Positions 17,584-25,347 of a stretch of 64,000 nt of DNA are shown one piece after another. Position 1 is the first letter of the stretch. Every line of letters starts with the position of its first letter. The notes beneath the pieces were generated by a model that worked only from the letters and a program-made list of their open reading frames with translations, searched no databases and was not told where the DNA came from. The stretch is from positions 310,001 to 374,000 of the forward strand of contig NZ_NNBK01000003.1 of the NCBI RefSeq assembly GCF_002803075.1, given 5' to 3'. This DNA comes from Streptomyces sp. CB01373. Its GTDB lineage: Bacteria > Actinomycetota > Actinomycetes > Streptomycetales > Streptomycetaceae. The translations under genes and the position numbers were made by a program.

Positions 17584-18261
17584 GTGGCACCACGACCGTT
17601 GCATGAACTAGTAGAGGCCGGCTGGGCGAAGGCCCTGGAACCGGTGGCCGGACGTATCGCGGGCATGGGCGACTTCCTGCGCGCCGAGGTCGCGGCCGGC
17701 CGGACGTATCTCCCGGCGGGAGCGAACGTCTTGCGGGCGTTCCAGCAACCCTTCGACGACGTGAGAGTCCTGATCGTCGGTCAGGATCCCTATCCGACGC
17801 CGGGAATGGCGATCGGCCTGAGCTTCGCGGTCGCGCCGGAGGTGCGGTCGCTGCCGGGCAGCCTGGAGAACATCTACCGGGAGCTGAACTCGGACCTCGG
17901 CCTGCCCAGGCCCTCCAACGGCGATCTGACCCCGTGGACCCGGCAGGGCGTACTGCTGCTCAACAGGGCGCTCACCACGGCCCCGCGCAAGCCGGGCGCG
18001 CACCGGGGCAAGGGCTGGGAGGAGGTGACCGAGCAGGCCATCCGCGCCCTCGTCGCGCGGGAGCGGCCGCTGGTGTCGATCCTGTGGGGGCGGGACGCGC
18101 GCAATCTGCGTCCGCTGCTCGGCGAGTATCCGGCGATCGAGTCGGCGCACCCCTCGCCCATGTCCGCGGACCGGGGCTTCTTCGGCTCACGCCCGTTCAG
18201 CCGGGCCAACGACCTCCTTCAGCGCCAGGGGGCCGAGCCGGTGGACTGGCGGCTTCCCTAG
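17584..18261 (+). CDS. ung: Uracil-DNA glycosylase, family 1
   Basis: 225 residues, full length. It removes uracil from DNA in base excision repair. The catalytic water-activating motif [16 protein letters not shown] (Asp near residue 67) and the minor-groove leucine-loop motif [14 protein letters not shown] (about residue 188) are both intact, with LLLNRALT in the uracil pocket. GTG 17584 lies 8 nt after TAGAGT, a possible -10 box, with no clear Shine-Dalgarno sequence. Its TAG stop forms part of the CCTAG target duplication of the following insertion element, so the element landed exactly at the end of the gene without damaging it. Confidence 0.95.
   Translation: MAPRPLHELVEAGWAKALEPVAGRIAGMGDFLRAEVAAGRTYLPAGANVLRAFQQPFDDVRVLIVGQDPYPTPGMAIGLSFAVAPEVRSLPGSLENIYRELNSDLGLPRPSNGDLTPWTRQGVLLLNRALTTAPRKPGAHRGKGWEEVTEQAIRALVARERPLVSILWGRDARNLRPLLGEYPAIESAHPSPMSADRGFFGSRPFSRANDLLQRQGAEPVDWRLP
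18257..18261. repeat. Left copy of CCTAG target-site duplication
   Basis: CCTAG here and again at 19962-19966 directly flanks the inverted repeats of the insertion element. It includes the ung stop codon. Removing the element rebuilds CCCTAGGGGC. Confidence 0.7.
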
Positions 18262-18276
18262 ATGATCGATTCCAAG
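18262..18276 (+). repeat. Left terminal inverted repeat (IRL)
   Basis: ATGATCGATTCCAAG, exact reverse complement of 19947-19961, starting one base after the ung stop codon. Confidence 0.8.
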
Positions 18277-18432
18277 GGGTAGTTGCGGCTGCGGGGTCCA
18301 ATGAGCCTTTCCGGTTCCTGTGTTCGGCGATCTCCGTGGGAACAACCAGGTCCGGTTGACGGCCCTCCTCTGGGACAGTCGACGGGAGTAGATACTGGCC
18401 CTCAACGCAGGCACGGACGAGGAGCACAACCA

Positions 18433-18942
18433 GTGACCAGCGACAACCGCATAGGACCGCCCAGTTTTGGCAGCGAACGCGACATGCTGCGGGCTTTCCT
18501 CGACTACAACCGCGCCACCCTCGCCATGAAGTGCGAAGGGCTCACCGACGAGGAGCTGCGACAGCAGTCGATGCCGCCGTCCACGCTTTCGCTGCTCGGT
18601 CTGGTGCGGCACATGGCGGAGGTGGAGCGTGCCTGGTTCCGTCGAGTGTTCGAGGACCACGACGCGCCCATGGTCTGGTCCGACAAGATCGACTTCCAGG
18701 CGGCGTACGACGCGAGTGCGTCGACCAGAGACGAGGCGTTCGTAGCCTGGGAGGCCGAGGTGGAGACCTCGCGCCGTATCGAGCGGGAGGCCAAGTCCCT
18801 GGACCAGGCCGGGTATCAGCCACGATGGGGCGAGGAGGTATCGCTGCGGATGGTGATGGTGCACGTGCTCCTGGAGTACGGCCGCCACAACGGGCACGCG
18901 GACTTTCTGCGTGAAGGTGTCGACGGGACCGTGGGCGCCTGA
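18433..18942 (+). CDS. DinB-superfamily protein (DUF664-type, mycothiol-dependent enzyme-like)
   Basis: 169 residues forming the four-helix DinB fold. RDMLRAFLDYNRATLAMKCE contains helix 1, LLGLVRHMAEVERAWFRRVF has the first metal histidine, and LRMVMVHVLLEYGRHNGHAD has the last two (HVLLEYGRHNGH). The family includes mycothiol- and bacillithiol-dependent transferases and hydrolases acting on electrophiles in the cytoplasm. GTG 18433 follows GAGGAG by 9 nt. It has its own 170-bp upstream region and reads in the same direction as the transposase, 86 bp before it. It lies between the inverted repeats, so it is probably mobile cargo. Confidence 0.85.
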   Translation: MTSDNRIGPPSFGSERDMLRAFLDYNRATLAMKCEGLTDEELRQQSMPPSTLSLLGLVRHMAEVERAWFRRVFEDHDAPMVWSDKIDFQAAYDASASTRDEAFVAWEAEVETSRRIEREAKSLDQAGYQPRWGEEVSLRMVMVHVLLEYGRHNGHADFLREGVDGTVGA

Positions 18943-18999
18943 TTCCGCAGGGGCCACCTGTCTCCACCTGCTGAGCCGTTCCAGAGAATCACCCGCGGG

Positions 19000-19052
19000 G
19001 TTGGAAGGAGGGAGTCCAACGTCATTGTGTGAAGACAGAGTTGGACTCCCTC
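19000..19052 (+). promoter_or_regulatory. Alternative hairpins over the transposase translation start
   Basis: GTTGGA (19000), TCCAAC (19015) and GTTGGA (19040) can form two exclusive stems. Stem one (19000-19020) leaves AGGAGGGAG in its loop. Stem two is a perfect 13-bp pairing of GAGGGAGTCCAAC (19008-19020) with GTTGGACTCCCTC (19040-19052) that encloses the GTG start and buries the purine-rich ribosome-binding stretch. This looks like translational control of transposase. Confidence 0.5.
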
Positions 19053-19943
19053 GCCACCGCACTCTATGTGAAGACCGACGACCTGCTGAAGGACTCACCG
19101 CACCTGGCGCCCTGGCGTCCGTCGGTCGGGATCGCCGCGCAACTGACCGATGCCGAGCTGGTCACGCTCGCGATGATGCAGGCCATGCTGGGCTTCACCT
19201 CCGAGGCCAAGTGGCTTCGCCACGCCCGCGCCCACCTGCGGCACCTCTTCCCCTACCTGCCCCAGCAGCCCGGCTACAACAAGCGCCTACGCAAGGCCAC
19301 CGAGCTGCTGCGGCGGGTGACCCGGCTGCTGGCAACCGACACCTCTGTATGGAGTGATGACGTGTGGATCGTGGACTCCACGCCGGTGGAGTGCGGACGC
19401 TCCCGCGAGACCGTCAAGCGCTCCGACCTGGCCGGATGGGCCGAGTACGGCTACTGCGCCAGCCACAGCCGCTTCTTCTGGGGCCTGCGCCTGCACCTGG
19501 TGTGCACCCTGCAGGGCCTGCCCATCGCCTTCGCCCTGACCGGGGCCAAGGCCGACGAACGCGAGACCCTGCTGGACCTGCTCGCCGCCGAACCGGAACT
19601 GGTCGCCGCCCGGGCCGGGCAGACGCTGATCGGCGACAAGCACTACTTCGGCCGCGCCTTCGAGCACCAGTTGGCCGAGCAGGACATCCGGCTGCTGCGG
19701 CCGGCCCGCAAGGACGAGCCGGAGCGGGCCGGGGCACCCCTGTTCAAGCCGTTGCGGCAGGTCATCGAGTCGGTCAACGAGACCTTCAAGGGCCAGCTTG
19801 ACCTCGAACAGCACCGAGGCCGCACACCGGGCGGTGTCATCGCCCGCGTCATGCAGCGCATCCTCGCGCTGACGGCCGCGATCTGGCACAACGACCACAC
19901 CAGCCAGCCCGTACTACGCTCACTGACCGCCTACGACCACTGA
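19029..19943 (+). CDS. IS982 family transposase
   Basis: 304 residues, complete for IS982. The DDE catalytic core is seen in DDVWIVDSTPVECGRSRETV (first Asp), LTGAKADERETLLDLLAAEP with LIGDKHYFGRAFEHQL (second Asp) and QVIESVNETFKGQLDLEQH (Glu). The N-terminal region LTDAELVTLAMMQAMLGFTS and LFPYLPQQPGYNKRLRKATE are hallmarks of the family. The GTG start is 15 nt from the AGGAGGG purine block, longer than usual, and lies in the loop of a strong hairpin. No frameshift or stop is seen, so the element may still be active. Confidence 0.92.
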   Translation: MKTELDSLATALYVKTDDLLKDSPHLAPWRPSVGIAAQLTDAELVTLAMMQAMLGFTSEAKWLRHARAHLRHLFPYLPQQPGYNKRLRKATELLRRVTRLLATDTSVWSDDVWIVDSTPVECGRSRETVKRSDLAGWAEYGYCASHSRFFWGLRLHLVCTLQGLPIAFALTGAKADERETLLDLLAAEPELVAARAGQTLIGDKHYFGRAFEHQLAEQDIRLLRPARKDEPERAGAPLFKPLRQVIESVNETFKGQLDLEQHRGRTPGGVIARVMQRILALTAAIWHNDHTSQPVLRSLTAYDH

Positions 19944-19946
19944 CCT

Positions 19947-19961
19947 CTTGGAATCGATCAT
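19947..19961 (-). repeat. Right terminal inverted repeat (IRR)
   Basis: CTTGGAATCGATCAT, exact reverse complement of the left repeat at 18262-18276, followed directly by the second CCTAG. Confidence 0.8.
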
Positions 19962-20143
19962 CCTAGGGGCTTTCGTTCGGGTCACCGGGCGGACCAGCAG
20001 TCGGCCGTCTCCCCGATCTGGCGGGTCTTCGTACTGGCTCCGCACGGCACCGGGCTGCGGAGTCAACGGAAGTCAAAAGTTCCTGGTCAAGCTGGACAGG
20101 GAAGTACCCGCCGGTCTCCTGAGTGATCGATTAGGGTTACCCG

Positions 20144-20692
20144 ATGTTCGAAGGAAAGCTGGTAAGACTGCGCGCGCTGGCCTCCGAAGACGCTGAGCAC
20201 CATCTCCGGTGGCGCAATGACCCAGAGGTGGTGCGCTGGGCCACAGGTGGTGACCCGTGTTTCGGTCCCGTCACAGCGGAAGCGATCGGGCTGAGCTTCG
20301 ACACCATGCTGCGGCTGAGCCCGAGGGAGTCGGCTGTGTTCACGGTCGAGGACCTGGCGGGCGGGAAGGTGATAGGCATGGCCGACTACCGGGACCTCGA
20401 CCCGTACGCCGGAGTGGCCACGCTGGGAGTCACCATCGGCGAGCGGGAGTTCTGGGGCCGCGGCCACGGCAGTGACGCGTTGCGGCTGCTCGTGGACCAC
20501 CTGTTCGGCGCCTACTGCTTGAGCCGGCTGGAGCTGGACACCTGGAGCGGCAACGAGCGCGCCATGCGTGCCTTCACCAGGCTGGGCTTCCGTGAGGAAG
20601 GCCGCCGCCGGTCGGCTGTGCTGGTGGAGGGGGAGCGCTACGACCGCGTGCTCTTTGGAATGCTGCGCGAAGAGTGGGCGAACCCCGCGTGA
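20144..20692 (+). CDS. GNAT N-acetyltransferase (RimJ/RimL type)
   Basis: 182 residues of the Acetyltransf_3 type. LVRLRALASEDAEHHLRWRN starts the fold, GKVIGMADYRDLDPYAGVATLGV is the central sheet, and the acetyl-CoA loop reads EFWGRGHGSDALRLLVDHLF (about residues 104-123), followed by RAMRAFTRLGFREEGRRR. It acetylates an amine on a protein N-terminus or small molecule; the acceptor is unknown. There is no Shine-Dalgarno sequence, and TAGGGT ends 6 nt before the ATG, fitting a leaderless transcript. It is the first intact gene after the insertion element. Confidence 0.85.
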   Translation: MFEGKLVRLRALASEDAEHHLRWRNDPEVVRWATGGDPCFGPVTAEAIGLSFDTMLRLSPRESAVFTVEDLAGGKVIGMADYRDLDPYAGVATLGVTIGEREFWGRGHGSDALRLLVDHLFGAYCLSRLELDTWSGNERAMRAFTRLGFREEGRRRSAVLVEGERYDRVLFGMLREEWANPA

Positions 20693-20787
20693 CGCCGTAA
20701 ATGTCCTTTCACCCGGATCCTGGCCGCCAACCTCGACGTGGAACGACGGCGTGGGTCCAGCGCGACCGGGCGCTGCGGACGTGGAGT

Positions 20788-21288
20788 TCACCGCGACTCC
20801 CGGGCGGTGGCGGCGCGGGAGAGCAGGTGGCCCAGCCCCCCGGCTGCGGCCGTCACGGCCGCGGCGATCAGCCAATGGGCGGCAGTGGGGAATTCGGCCT
20901 CGGTGTACTGGTCGTGGCCCGCGTGGGCCAGCAGGGAAGTGAGCGAGAAGGCGCAGGTGAACCCGGCGGTGGCCCAGGCGAGGGTGAACACGCCGGGGAG
21001 TACGCCCCGTCCGGACCGGACAGGCAGGCAGGCCGCCATGAAGGCGACTGCTTCCATCGCGAACACACCCTCGCTCAGGCCCAGCAGCCCCAACGGTGAG
21101 GTGGTGGTGCCGTCGGCGTTGCCCTTGAAGTCCCAGTGAACGGCCACGGGGTCGGGCAGCGAGGAACGAACGAAGGCGAAGACCATCGCATGGACGGCCG
21201 CGCCGACGGCGAACGGAAGCAACATCAGCGCCATGCGGCGTAACGGAACTGCGGACCTGGCCGCTGGGGAATCCATGGGTGCGTTCAT
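20788..21288 (-). CDS. DUF1648 domain membrane protein
   Basis: 166 residues with four predicted membrane helices. The first (RMALMLLPFAVGAAVHAMVF) leads into LPDPVAVHWDFKGNADG, the DUF1648 motif shared with SdpI-type immunity proteins, here without the SdpI C-terminal block. ATG 21288 has AGAGG 7 nt upstream. It starts 42 bp after the BNR-repeat gene on the same strand and is probably in its operon. Role unknown. Confidence 0.75.
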   Translation of the reverse strand: MNAPMDSPAARSAVPLRRMALMLLPFAVGAAVHAMVFAFVRSSLPDPVAVHWDFKGNADGTTTSPLGLLGLSEGVFAMEAVAFMAACLPVRSGRGVLPGVFTLAWATAGFTCAFSLTSLLAHAGHDQYTEAEFPTAAHWLIAAAVTAAAGGLGHLLSRAATARESR

Positions 21289-21330
21289 GATCCAACCTCT
21301 CGCTGTCGTTCGCACCACGACAGGGATCAC

Positions 21331-22416
21331 TCAACCGATCACCGCCGCCCGCACGCAGAGCACGTCGGGCAGGTGCGAGGTCAGTTGCCGCCAGCTGTCG
21401 CCGTCGTCCGCCGACGCGTACACCTCGCCGTTGCGATTGCCGAAGTAGACGCCGGCCGGGTCCGCGTCGTCGGTGCACAGCGCGTCGCGCAGCACCGTGC
21501 CGTAATGGTCCTCCGAAGGCAGTCCCGCCGCGAGCGGCTCCCAGCTCCGGCCCGCGTCCGCGGTGCGGAACACACGGCAGCGGCGGCCGGCGGGCACCCG
21601 GTCCGCGTCCGCGTTGATGGGGAAGACGTACGCGGTGCCGCCGCGGTGCGGGTGGGCGGCCGCGGTGAAGCCGAACGTCGACGGCAGGCCCTCGCCGATG
21701 TCCGTCCAGTGCGCCCCTTTGTCGTCGCTGCGGTACACGCCCCAGTGGTTCTGCAAGTAGAGCCGGTCGAGGTTCTCCGCGTCCTGCGTGACCTTGTGCA
21801 CGCACTGGCCGAACTCCGGGTTCGGATCCGGCAGGAACACGGCGGACACCCCGGAGTTGGACGGCGCCCAGTTCGCTCCGCCGTCGGCCGTGCGGAACAC
21901 TCCGGCGGTCGACACGGCGACGGTGACCGCCCGCGGATCGCGCCGGTCCGTCACCACGGTGTGCAGGCCCTCACCGCCGCCGCCCGGTACCCACTTCGAC
22001 CGTGTGGGGTGCTCCCACAGCGGGCGGACCAGCTCGAAGCTCTCGCCGCGGTCCTCGGAGCGGTACAGCGCCGCCGGTTCCGTGCCCGCGTAGACCACGT
22101 CGGGCTCGGCGGCGGCCGGGTGCAGTTGCCACACCCGCTCCAGGGAGGCGCCGGTGTCCTTGGGGAACCGCACGGCGGGGCGGGCCGGTTCGGTCCAGGA
22201 GCGGCCGAGGTCGTCGGAGTGGAACACCGACGGGCCCCAGTGGGCGCTGTCCCCGCCGGCCAGCAGCCGCGGGACGGGGCCGCGGACGTCGATGGCGACC
22301 GAGTAGACAGCCTGGGCGTTGAAGTGGGGACTCTCGTCGAATTCCCAGACGCCGTTCCGCCGCCGCCCGATGAACAGGCCCTTTCGCGTGCCCACGGTGA
22401 GCAGTACCTCGGTCAT
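21331..22416 (-). CDS. WD40/BNR-repeat (sialidase-fold, VPS10-like) protein
   Basis: 361 residues forming a beta-propeller from BNR/Asp-box-like repeats, for example SDDLGRSWTEPARP, SEDRGESFELVRPL, TADGGANWAPSN, SDDKGAHWTDIGEGLPS, TADAGRSWEPLAAGLPSEDH and SADDGDSWRQLTSHLP. There is no signal peptide. Proteins of this type in actinomycetes are annotated as exo-alpha-sialidase-like, but the true enzymes' RIP motif and catalytic residues are not evident, so a binding or unknown role is safer. ATG 22416 has GGAGGTGAT 5 nt upstream, an excellent ribosome site. Followed by the DUF1648 gene. Confidence 0.8.
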   Translation of the reverse strand: MTEVLLTVGTRKGLFIGRRRNGVWEFDESPHFNAQAVYSVAIDVRGPVPRLLAGGDSAHWGPSVFHSDDLGRSWTEPARPAVRFPKDTGASLERVWQLHPAAAEPDVVYAGTEPAALYRSEDRGESFELVRPLWEHPTRSKWVPGGGGEGLHTVVTDRRDPRAVTVAVSTAGVFRTADGGANWAPSNSGVSAVFLPDPNPEFGQCVHKVTQDAENLDRLYLQNHWGVYRSDDKGAHWTDIGEGLPSTFGFTAAAHPHRGGTAYVFPINADADRVPAGRRCRVFRTADAGRSWEPLAAGLPSEDHYGTVLRDALCTDDADPAGVYFGNRNGEVYASADDGDSWRQLTSHLPDVLCVRAAVIG

Positions 22417-22700
22417 GCCGATCACCTCCGCGAGGTCTTCGTCCGGACCTCTTTGTCCTGGACACCGGCCAGTCTGCACCCCGCCACTGACAGTCCTCAC
22501 CGCATCGGCGTCGTCGCAGGTCACAGCGGCATGGCTGGGATACGGGGCCCGGTCGCGCCCACTGCGGGAGCCTGGGGCGGCCGGGCTCCGGCACCCATGG
22601 GAGGGCCGGGGCGGGGAACTCGGCGTGAGCATCGGGGGGCCCTTCACCGTATGGGAGGGCGGTCCGGCAGGTCCGTGTGCTCGTGAGGAGGATGCCGTCG

Positions 22701-23288
22701 ATGGCGTTCTGTGGTCCGAAGGTGCGGCTGTGGCGGTGGCGCCGCAATCCGCTCAAACGCCGCGCCGACACGGTGGAGGCGTGGGTCGTGCTCGGCACCT
22801 GGGTGCTCGGCGTTCTCGTCGGGGTGCTCGCGGGATGGACGGCGGCCCGGGGCGCGGAGCAGGCCACGGCCCAGGAACCCCTCGCGCGGACGTCCACGGT
22901 CGCGCGGGTCACCGAGCGGGCGCCCGGCACGTCGCCCGGGACCGACGAGGACACCGGCTCGAAACTGCGGGTGTGGGGAAAGGTGCGCTGGACCGCCCCG
23001 GACGGCACCGAGCGCACCGGCTGGGCCCGGGTGCGGCCCGGCAGCGCCGCCGGTACCCCGGTCACCGTGTGGATCGATTCCCGGGGGCGGCTGGTGACGG
23101 AGCCGGCCACGCCTGCCCAGGCCCGCGCGCGGGCCGTGATGGCCGGCGGCCTGGTGGGACTGGGCGCCGCCTCCGTTCCTCTCGCCATCGGCCACGTCGT
23201 GCGCGCCGGACTGGAACGCCGCCGCCTGGCCCAGTGGGACACCGAGTGGGCCCGCTTCGGCCCCCTGTGGAGCCGCAACGTCGGGTGA
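22701..23288 (+). CDS. Rv1733c-like two-TM membrane protein
   Basis: 195 residues. A basic N-terminus with arginines (RLWRWRRNPLKRRADTVEAW) precedes a membrane helix (VVLGTWVLGVLVGVLAGW), an extracytoplasmic domain with the motif VRWTAPDGTERTGWARVRPG then GTPVTVWIDSRG, and a second helix (AVMAGGLVGLGAASVPLAIG). This architecture matches the actinobacterial Rv1733c family, named after a Mycobacterium tuberculosis dormancy-regulon protein of unknown function. ATG 22701 is chosen because GAGGAGG lies 9 nt upstream; ATG 22692 abuts that site. Divergent from the BNR-repeat gene. Confidence 0.8.
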   Translation: MAFCGPKVRLWRWRRNPLKRRADTVEAWVVLGTWVLGVLVGVLAGWTAARGAEQATAQEPLARTSTVARVTERAPGTSPGTDEDTGSKLRVWGKVRWTAPDGTERTGWARVRPGSAAGTPVTVWIDSRGRLVTEPATPAQARARAVMAGGLVGLGAASVPLAIGHVVRAGLERRRLAQWDTEWARFGPLWSRNVG

Positions 23289-23401
23289 CGGCCCTCGCCG
23301 GACGGCGCCGCGGACGGGCCGGGGAGAGCCGGAAGGCGCCGCCGGGGCGGGCGTAGGAGACGGCGGGGTTGCGGTGCCGGTACGAGCGGGCGCGGGTACC
23401 A

Positions 23402-23477
23402 GAAGGAACAGGTCCCCGGTACCCGGGACGCTGTGACCGGAAGGAGCAGGGTCCCGGTAACTGGGACGCTGTGACCG
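23402..23477. repeat. Two tandem 38-bp imperfect repeats
   Basis: The 38-bp unit beginning GAAGGAACAGGTCC and ending GGGACGCTGTGACCG (23402-23439) is followed at once by a second copy (23440-23477) with five differences. Each copy holds GTCCC and GGGAC arms able to fold back. It lies between the convergent ends of the Rv1733c-like and AidB-like genes, so it may act as a double terminator. Confidence 0.75.
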
Positions 23478-23501
23478 AAGACGGCACGCCGCCCGTGCCG
23501 C

Positions 23502-25274
23502 CTACCCCGGAAGCGCCCGTTCCAGAATGGCGTCGACGTCCGCGCTGTCCGGCAGCGTGCCGAAGGAGTGGCCCCAGTCGCCGCCCAGACGGGTCGCGCA
23601 GAAGGCGTCGGCGACGGCGGGTGGGGCATGCCGGACGAGCAGGGAAGCCTGCAGGGTCAGGGCCATGAGCTCGACCAGGCGGCGGGCGCCGGCCGGGGAC
23701 GCCTCGCCCAGACCTGCCCTGAGCCGGGCCACGGCCGCGTCCAGGCGGGCGTCGGCGCCCCGGGCCAGGTCGAGTTCGGTGAACAGCGCCTCCGCGGTGC
23801 CGGGCTCCCGGCCGAGCGCCCGCAGGACGTCCAGGGCGTTGACGTTGCCCGAGCCCTCCCAGATCGACAGCAGCGGCGCCTCCCGGTAGTGCCGGGGCAT
23901 CCCGGACTCCTCGACGTAACCGTTGCCGCCCAGGCACTCCAGAGCCTCCGCGGTGAAGGCGGGCCCCCGCTTGGTGACCCAGAACTTGCCGACCGCGGTC
24001 GCGATCCTCCGGAACGCGGCCTCGCCGCCCCTGCCGCCCGCGCCCACCGTCCGGTCGGCCGCACCGGCCAGCCGCAGCGTGAGCGTCGTCGCCGCCTCCG
24101 ACTCCAGCGCCAGGTCGGCCAGCACGTTCCGCATGAGCGGCTGGTCGATGAGCAGCGCACCGAAGGCGCGGCGGTGCCGGACGTGGTGGCCCGCCTCGAC
24201 CAGGGTCTTGCGCATGAGCGCCGCCGACATCATCACGCAGTCCAGGCGCGTGCAGTTGACCATCTCGATGATGGTCTTGACGCCCCGCCCCTCCGGCCCG
24301 ACCAGCCAGGCCACCGTCCCGTCGAACTCCGGCTCGGAGGAGGCGTTGGACCGGTTGCCCAGTTTGTCCTTGAGTCTCTGGATGCGGAAGGTGTTGCGAC
24401 TGCCGTCGGGCAGCACGCGCGGCACCAGGAAGCAGGACAGCCCGCCGGGAGCCTGGGCGAGCACCAGGAAGACGTCGCACATGGGCGCCGACGTGAACCA
24501 CTTGTGCCCGCGCAGGGTGTACACGCCGGGTTCAGCGGTCGGCGTGGCCGCCGTGGTGTTCGTCCGTACGTCCGAGCCGCCCTGCTTCTCGGTCATCCCC
24601 ATGCCCGCCAGCAGGCCCTGCTTCTCGGCCGGTACCCGCAGTCCGGGCTCGTACACCCGGGCGGTCAGCAGCGGCTCGTACACGGCCGCCAGCTCCGGCT
24701 GGGCGCGCAGGGCGGGTACGGCGGCGTACGTCATCGACGTCGGACAGCCATGACCGGCGTCCGTGTGCCCCCACACCAGACCACCGGCGCTGCGGGCCAC
24801 ATGCGCGCCGGGCCGGTCGTCCGCCCAGGGCGCGCCGGCCAGGCCCTCGGCGACCGCCGTCCGCATCAGGTGGTGCCAGGCGGGGTGGAAGTCGACCTCG
24901 TCGACCCGGTTGCCGTAACGGTCGTGGGTGCGCAGTACGGGCTCGTGCCGGTTGGCCTGCTCGGCCCACTCCTGAGCCTCGACGCTCCCGGCCAGCGCCC
25001 CGAGCCGCCGCAGGTCCGCCTCGGCCCACCCCGCGCCCTCCCGGCTCAGGCCCTCCAGCAGTGCCGCGTCTTTGGCCGCGTCGTAGGGCGCCAGGGGAGG
25101 CGCCTGGTTGGTGACGGTGTGCGTGGCGCCCTGCCCGAGCGGCAGGGGCAGCGGTCCGGACGGCGCCCCCGCGTCCGACCGCGCCTGCCGCTCCTGTCCG
25201 GCCCGCCGTGCTTGTCGTTCCTGCTCCTGCTGCTCCTGCTGCTCCTGCTGCTCCTGCGCGAGTGTCGAGGCCAT
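23502..25274 (-). CDS. AidB-like acyl-CoA dehydrogenase family protein
   Basis: 590 residues. The AidB signature begins VTNQAPPLAPYDAAKDAALL (about residues 46-65); the FAD/substrate motif GMGMTEKQGGSDVRTNTT (about 235) and GHKWFTSAPMCDVFLVLAQA follow, and the C-terminal catalytic region has ALECLGGNGYVEESGMPRHY and WEGSGNVNALDVLRALGR. E. coli AidB is a flavoprotein induced by DNA alkylation; whether this one binds DNA or oxidises an acyl-CoA is unknown. The N-terminus carries a QEQ-rich repeat made by four perfect 9-bp copies. ATG 25274 and ATG 25283 are both possible and neither has a clear Shine-Dalgarno sequence. Divergent from a PaaX-type regulator. Confidence 0.88.
   Translation of the reverse strand: MASTLAQEQQEQQEQQEQERQARRAGQERQARSDAGAPSGPLPLPLGQGATHTVTNQAPPLAPYDAAKDAALLEGLSREGAGWAEADLRRLGALAGSVEAQEWAEQANRHEPVLRTHDRYGNRVDEVDFHPAWHHLMRTAVAEGLAGAPWADDRPGAHVARSAGGLVWGHTDAGHGCPTSMTYAAVPALRAQPELAAVYEPLLTARVYEPGLRVPAEKQGLLAGMGMTEKQGGSDVRTNTTAATPTAEPGVYTLRGHKWFTSAPMCDVFLVLAQAPGGLSCFLVPRVLPDGSRNTFRIQRLKDKLGNRSNASSEPEFDGTVAWLVGPEGRGVKTIIEMVNCTRLDCVMMSAALMRKTLVEAGHHVRHRRAFGALLIDQPLMRNVLADLALESEAATTLTLRLAGAADRTVGAGGRGGEAAFRRIATAVGKFWVTKRGPAFTAEALECLGGNGYVEESGMPRHYREAPLLSIWEGSGNVNALDVLRALGREPGTAEALFTELDLARGADARLDAAVARLRAGLGEASPAGARRLVELMALTLQASLLVRHAPPAVADAFCATRLGGDWGHSFGTLPDSADVDAILERALPG
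25221..25256. repeat. Four perfect 9-bp tandem repeats inside the AidB-like gene
   Basis: CTGCTCCTG is repeated four times without change on the plus strand, giving QEQ repeats near residue 10 of the AidB-like protein. The number of copies could vary by slippage while staying in frame. Confidence 0.85.
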
Positions 25275-25280
25275 ACGGTC

Positions 25281-25322
25281 CATGTTGCACTCTGTCTGCG
25301 GTCGCAGCAAGAGTGCAACATG
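25281..25322. promoter_or_regulatory. Perfect 12-bp inverted repeat between PaaX-like and AidB-like genes
   Basis: CATGTTGCACTC (25281-25292) and GAGTGCAACATG (25311-25322) are exact reverse complements separated by 18 bp that contain a smaller palindrome, CTGCG-GT-CGCAG. The region between the divergent genes is only about 70 bp, so a protein bound here would control both. The adjacent PaaX-type regulator is the obvious candidate. Confidence 0.65.
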
Positions 25323-25347
25323 TCGAAGGTCCGTACAGTACGGGACC

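Larger units (their letters stand above)
18262..19961 (+). mobile_element. IS982-like insertion element with DinB cargo gene
   Basis: A perfect 15-bp inverted repeat, ATGATCGATTCCAAG at 18262-18276 and CTTGGAATCGATCAT at 19947-19961 (18 of 19 if extended), bounds 1700 bp and is flanked by CCTAG on both sides. The right end lies 3 bp after the transposase stop. The left part holds a 169-residue DinB-family gene. Ordinary IS982 members are about 1 kb with one gene, so this one is long by about 0.7 kb. The transposase appears intact. Confidence 0.75.

Noticed and set aside
19948..20196. 82-codon frame starting within the right inverted repeat
   Set aside because: Begins inside the element end and overlaps the GNAT gene out of frame; no coding signal.
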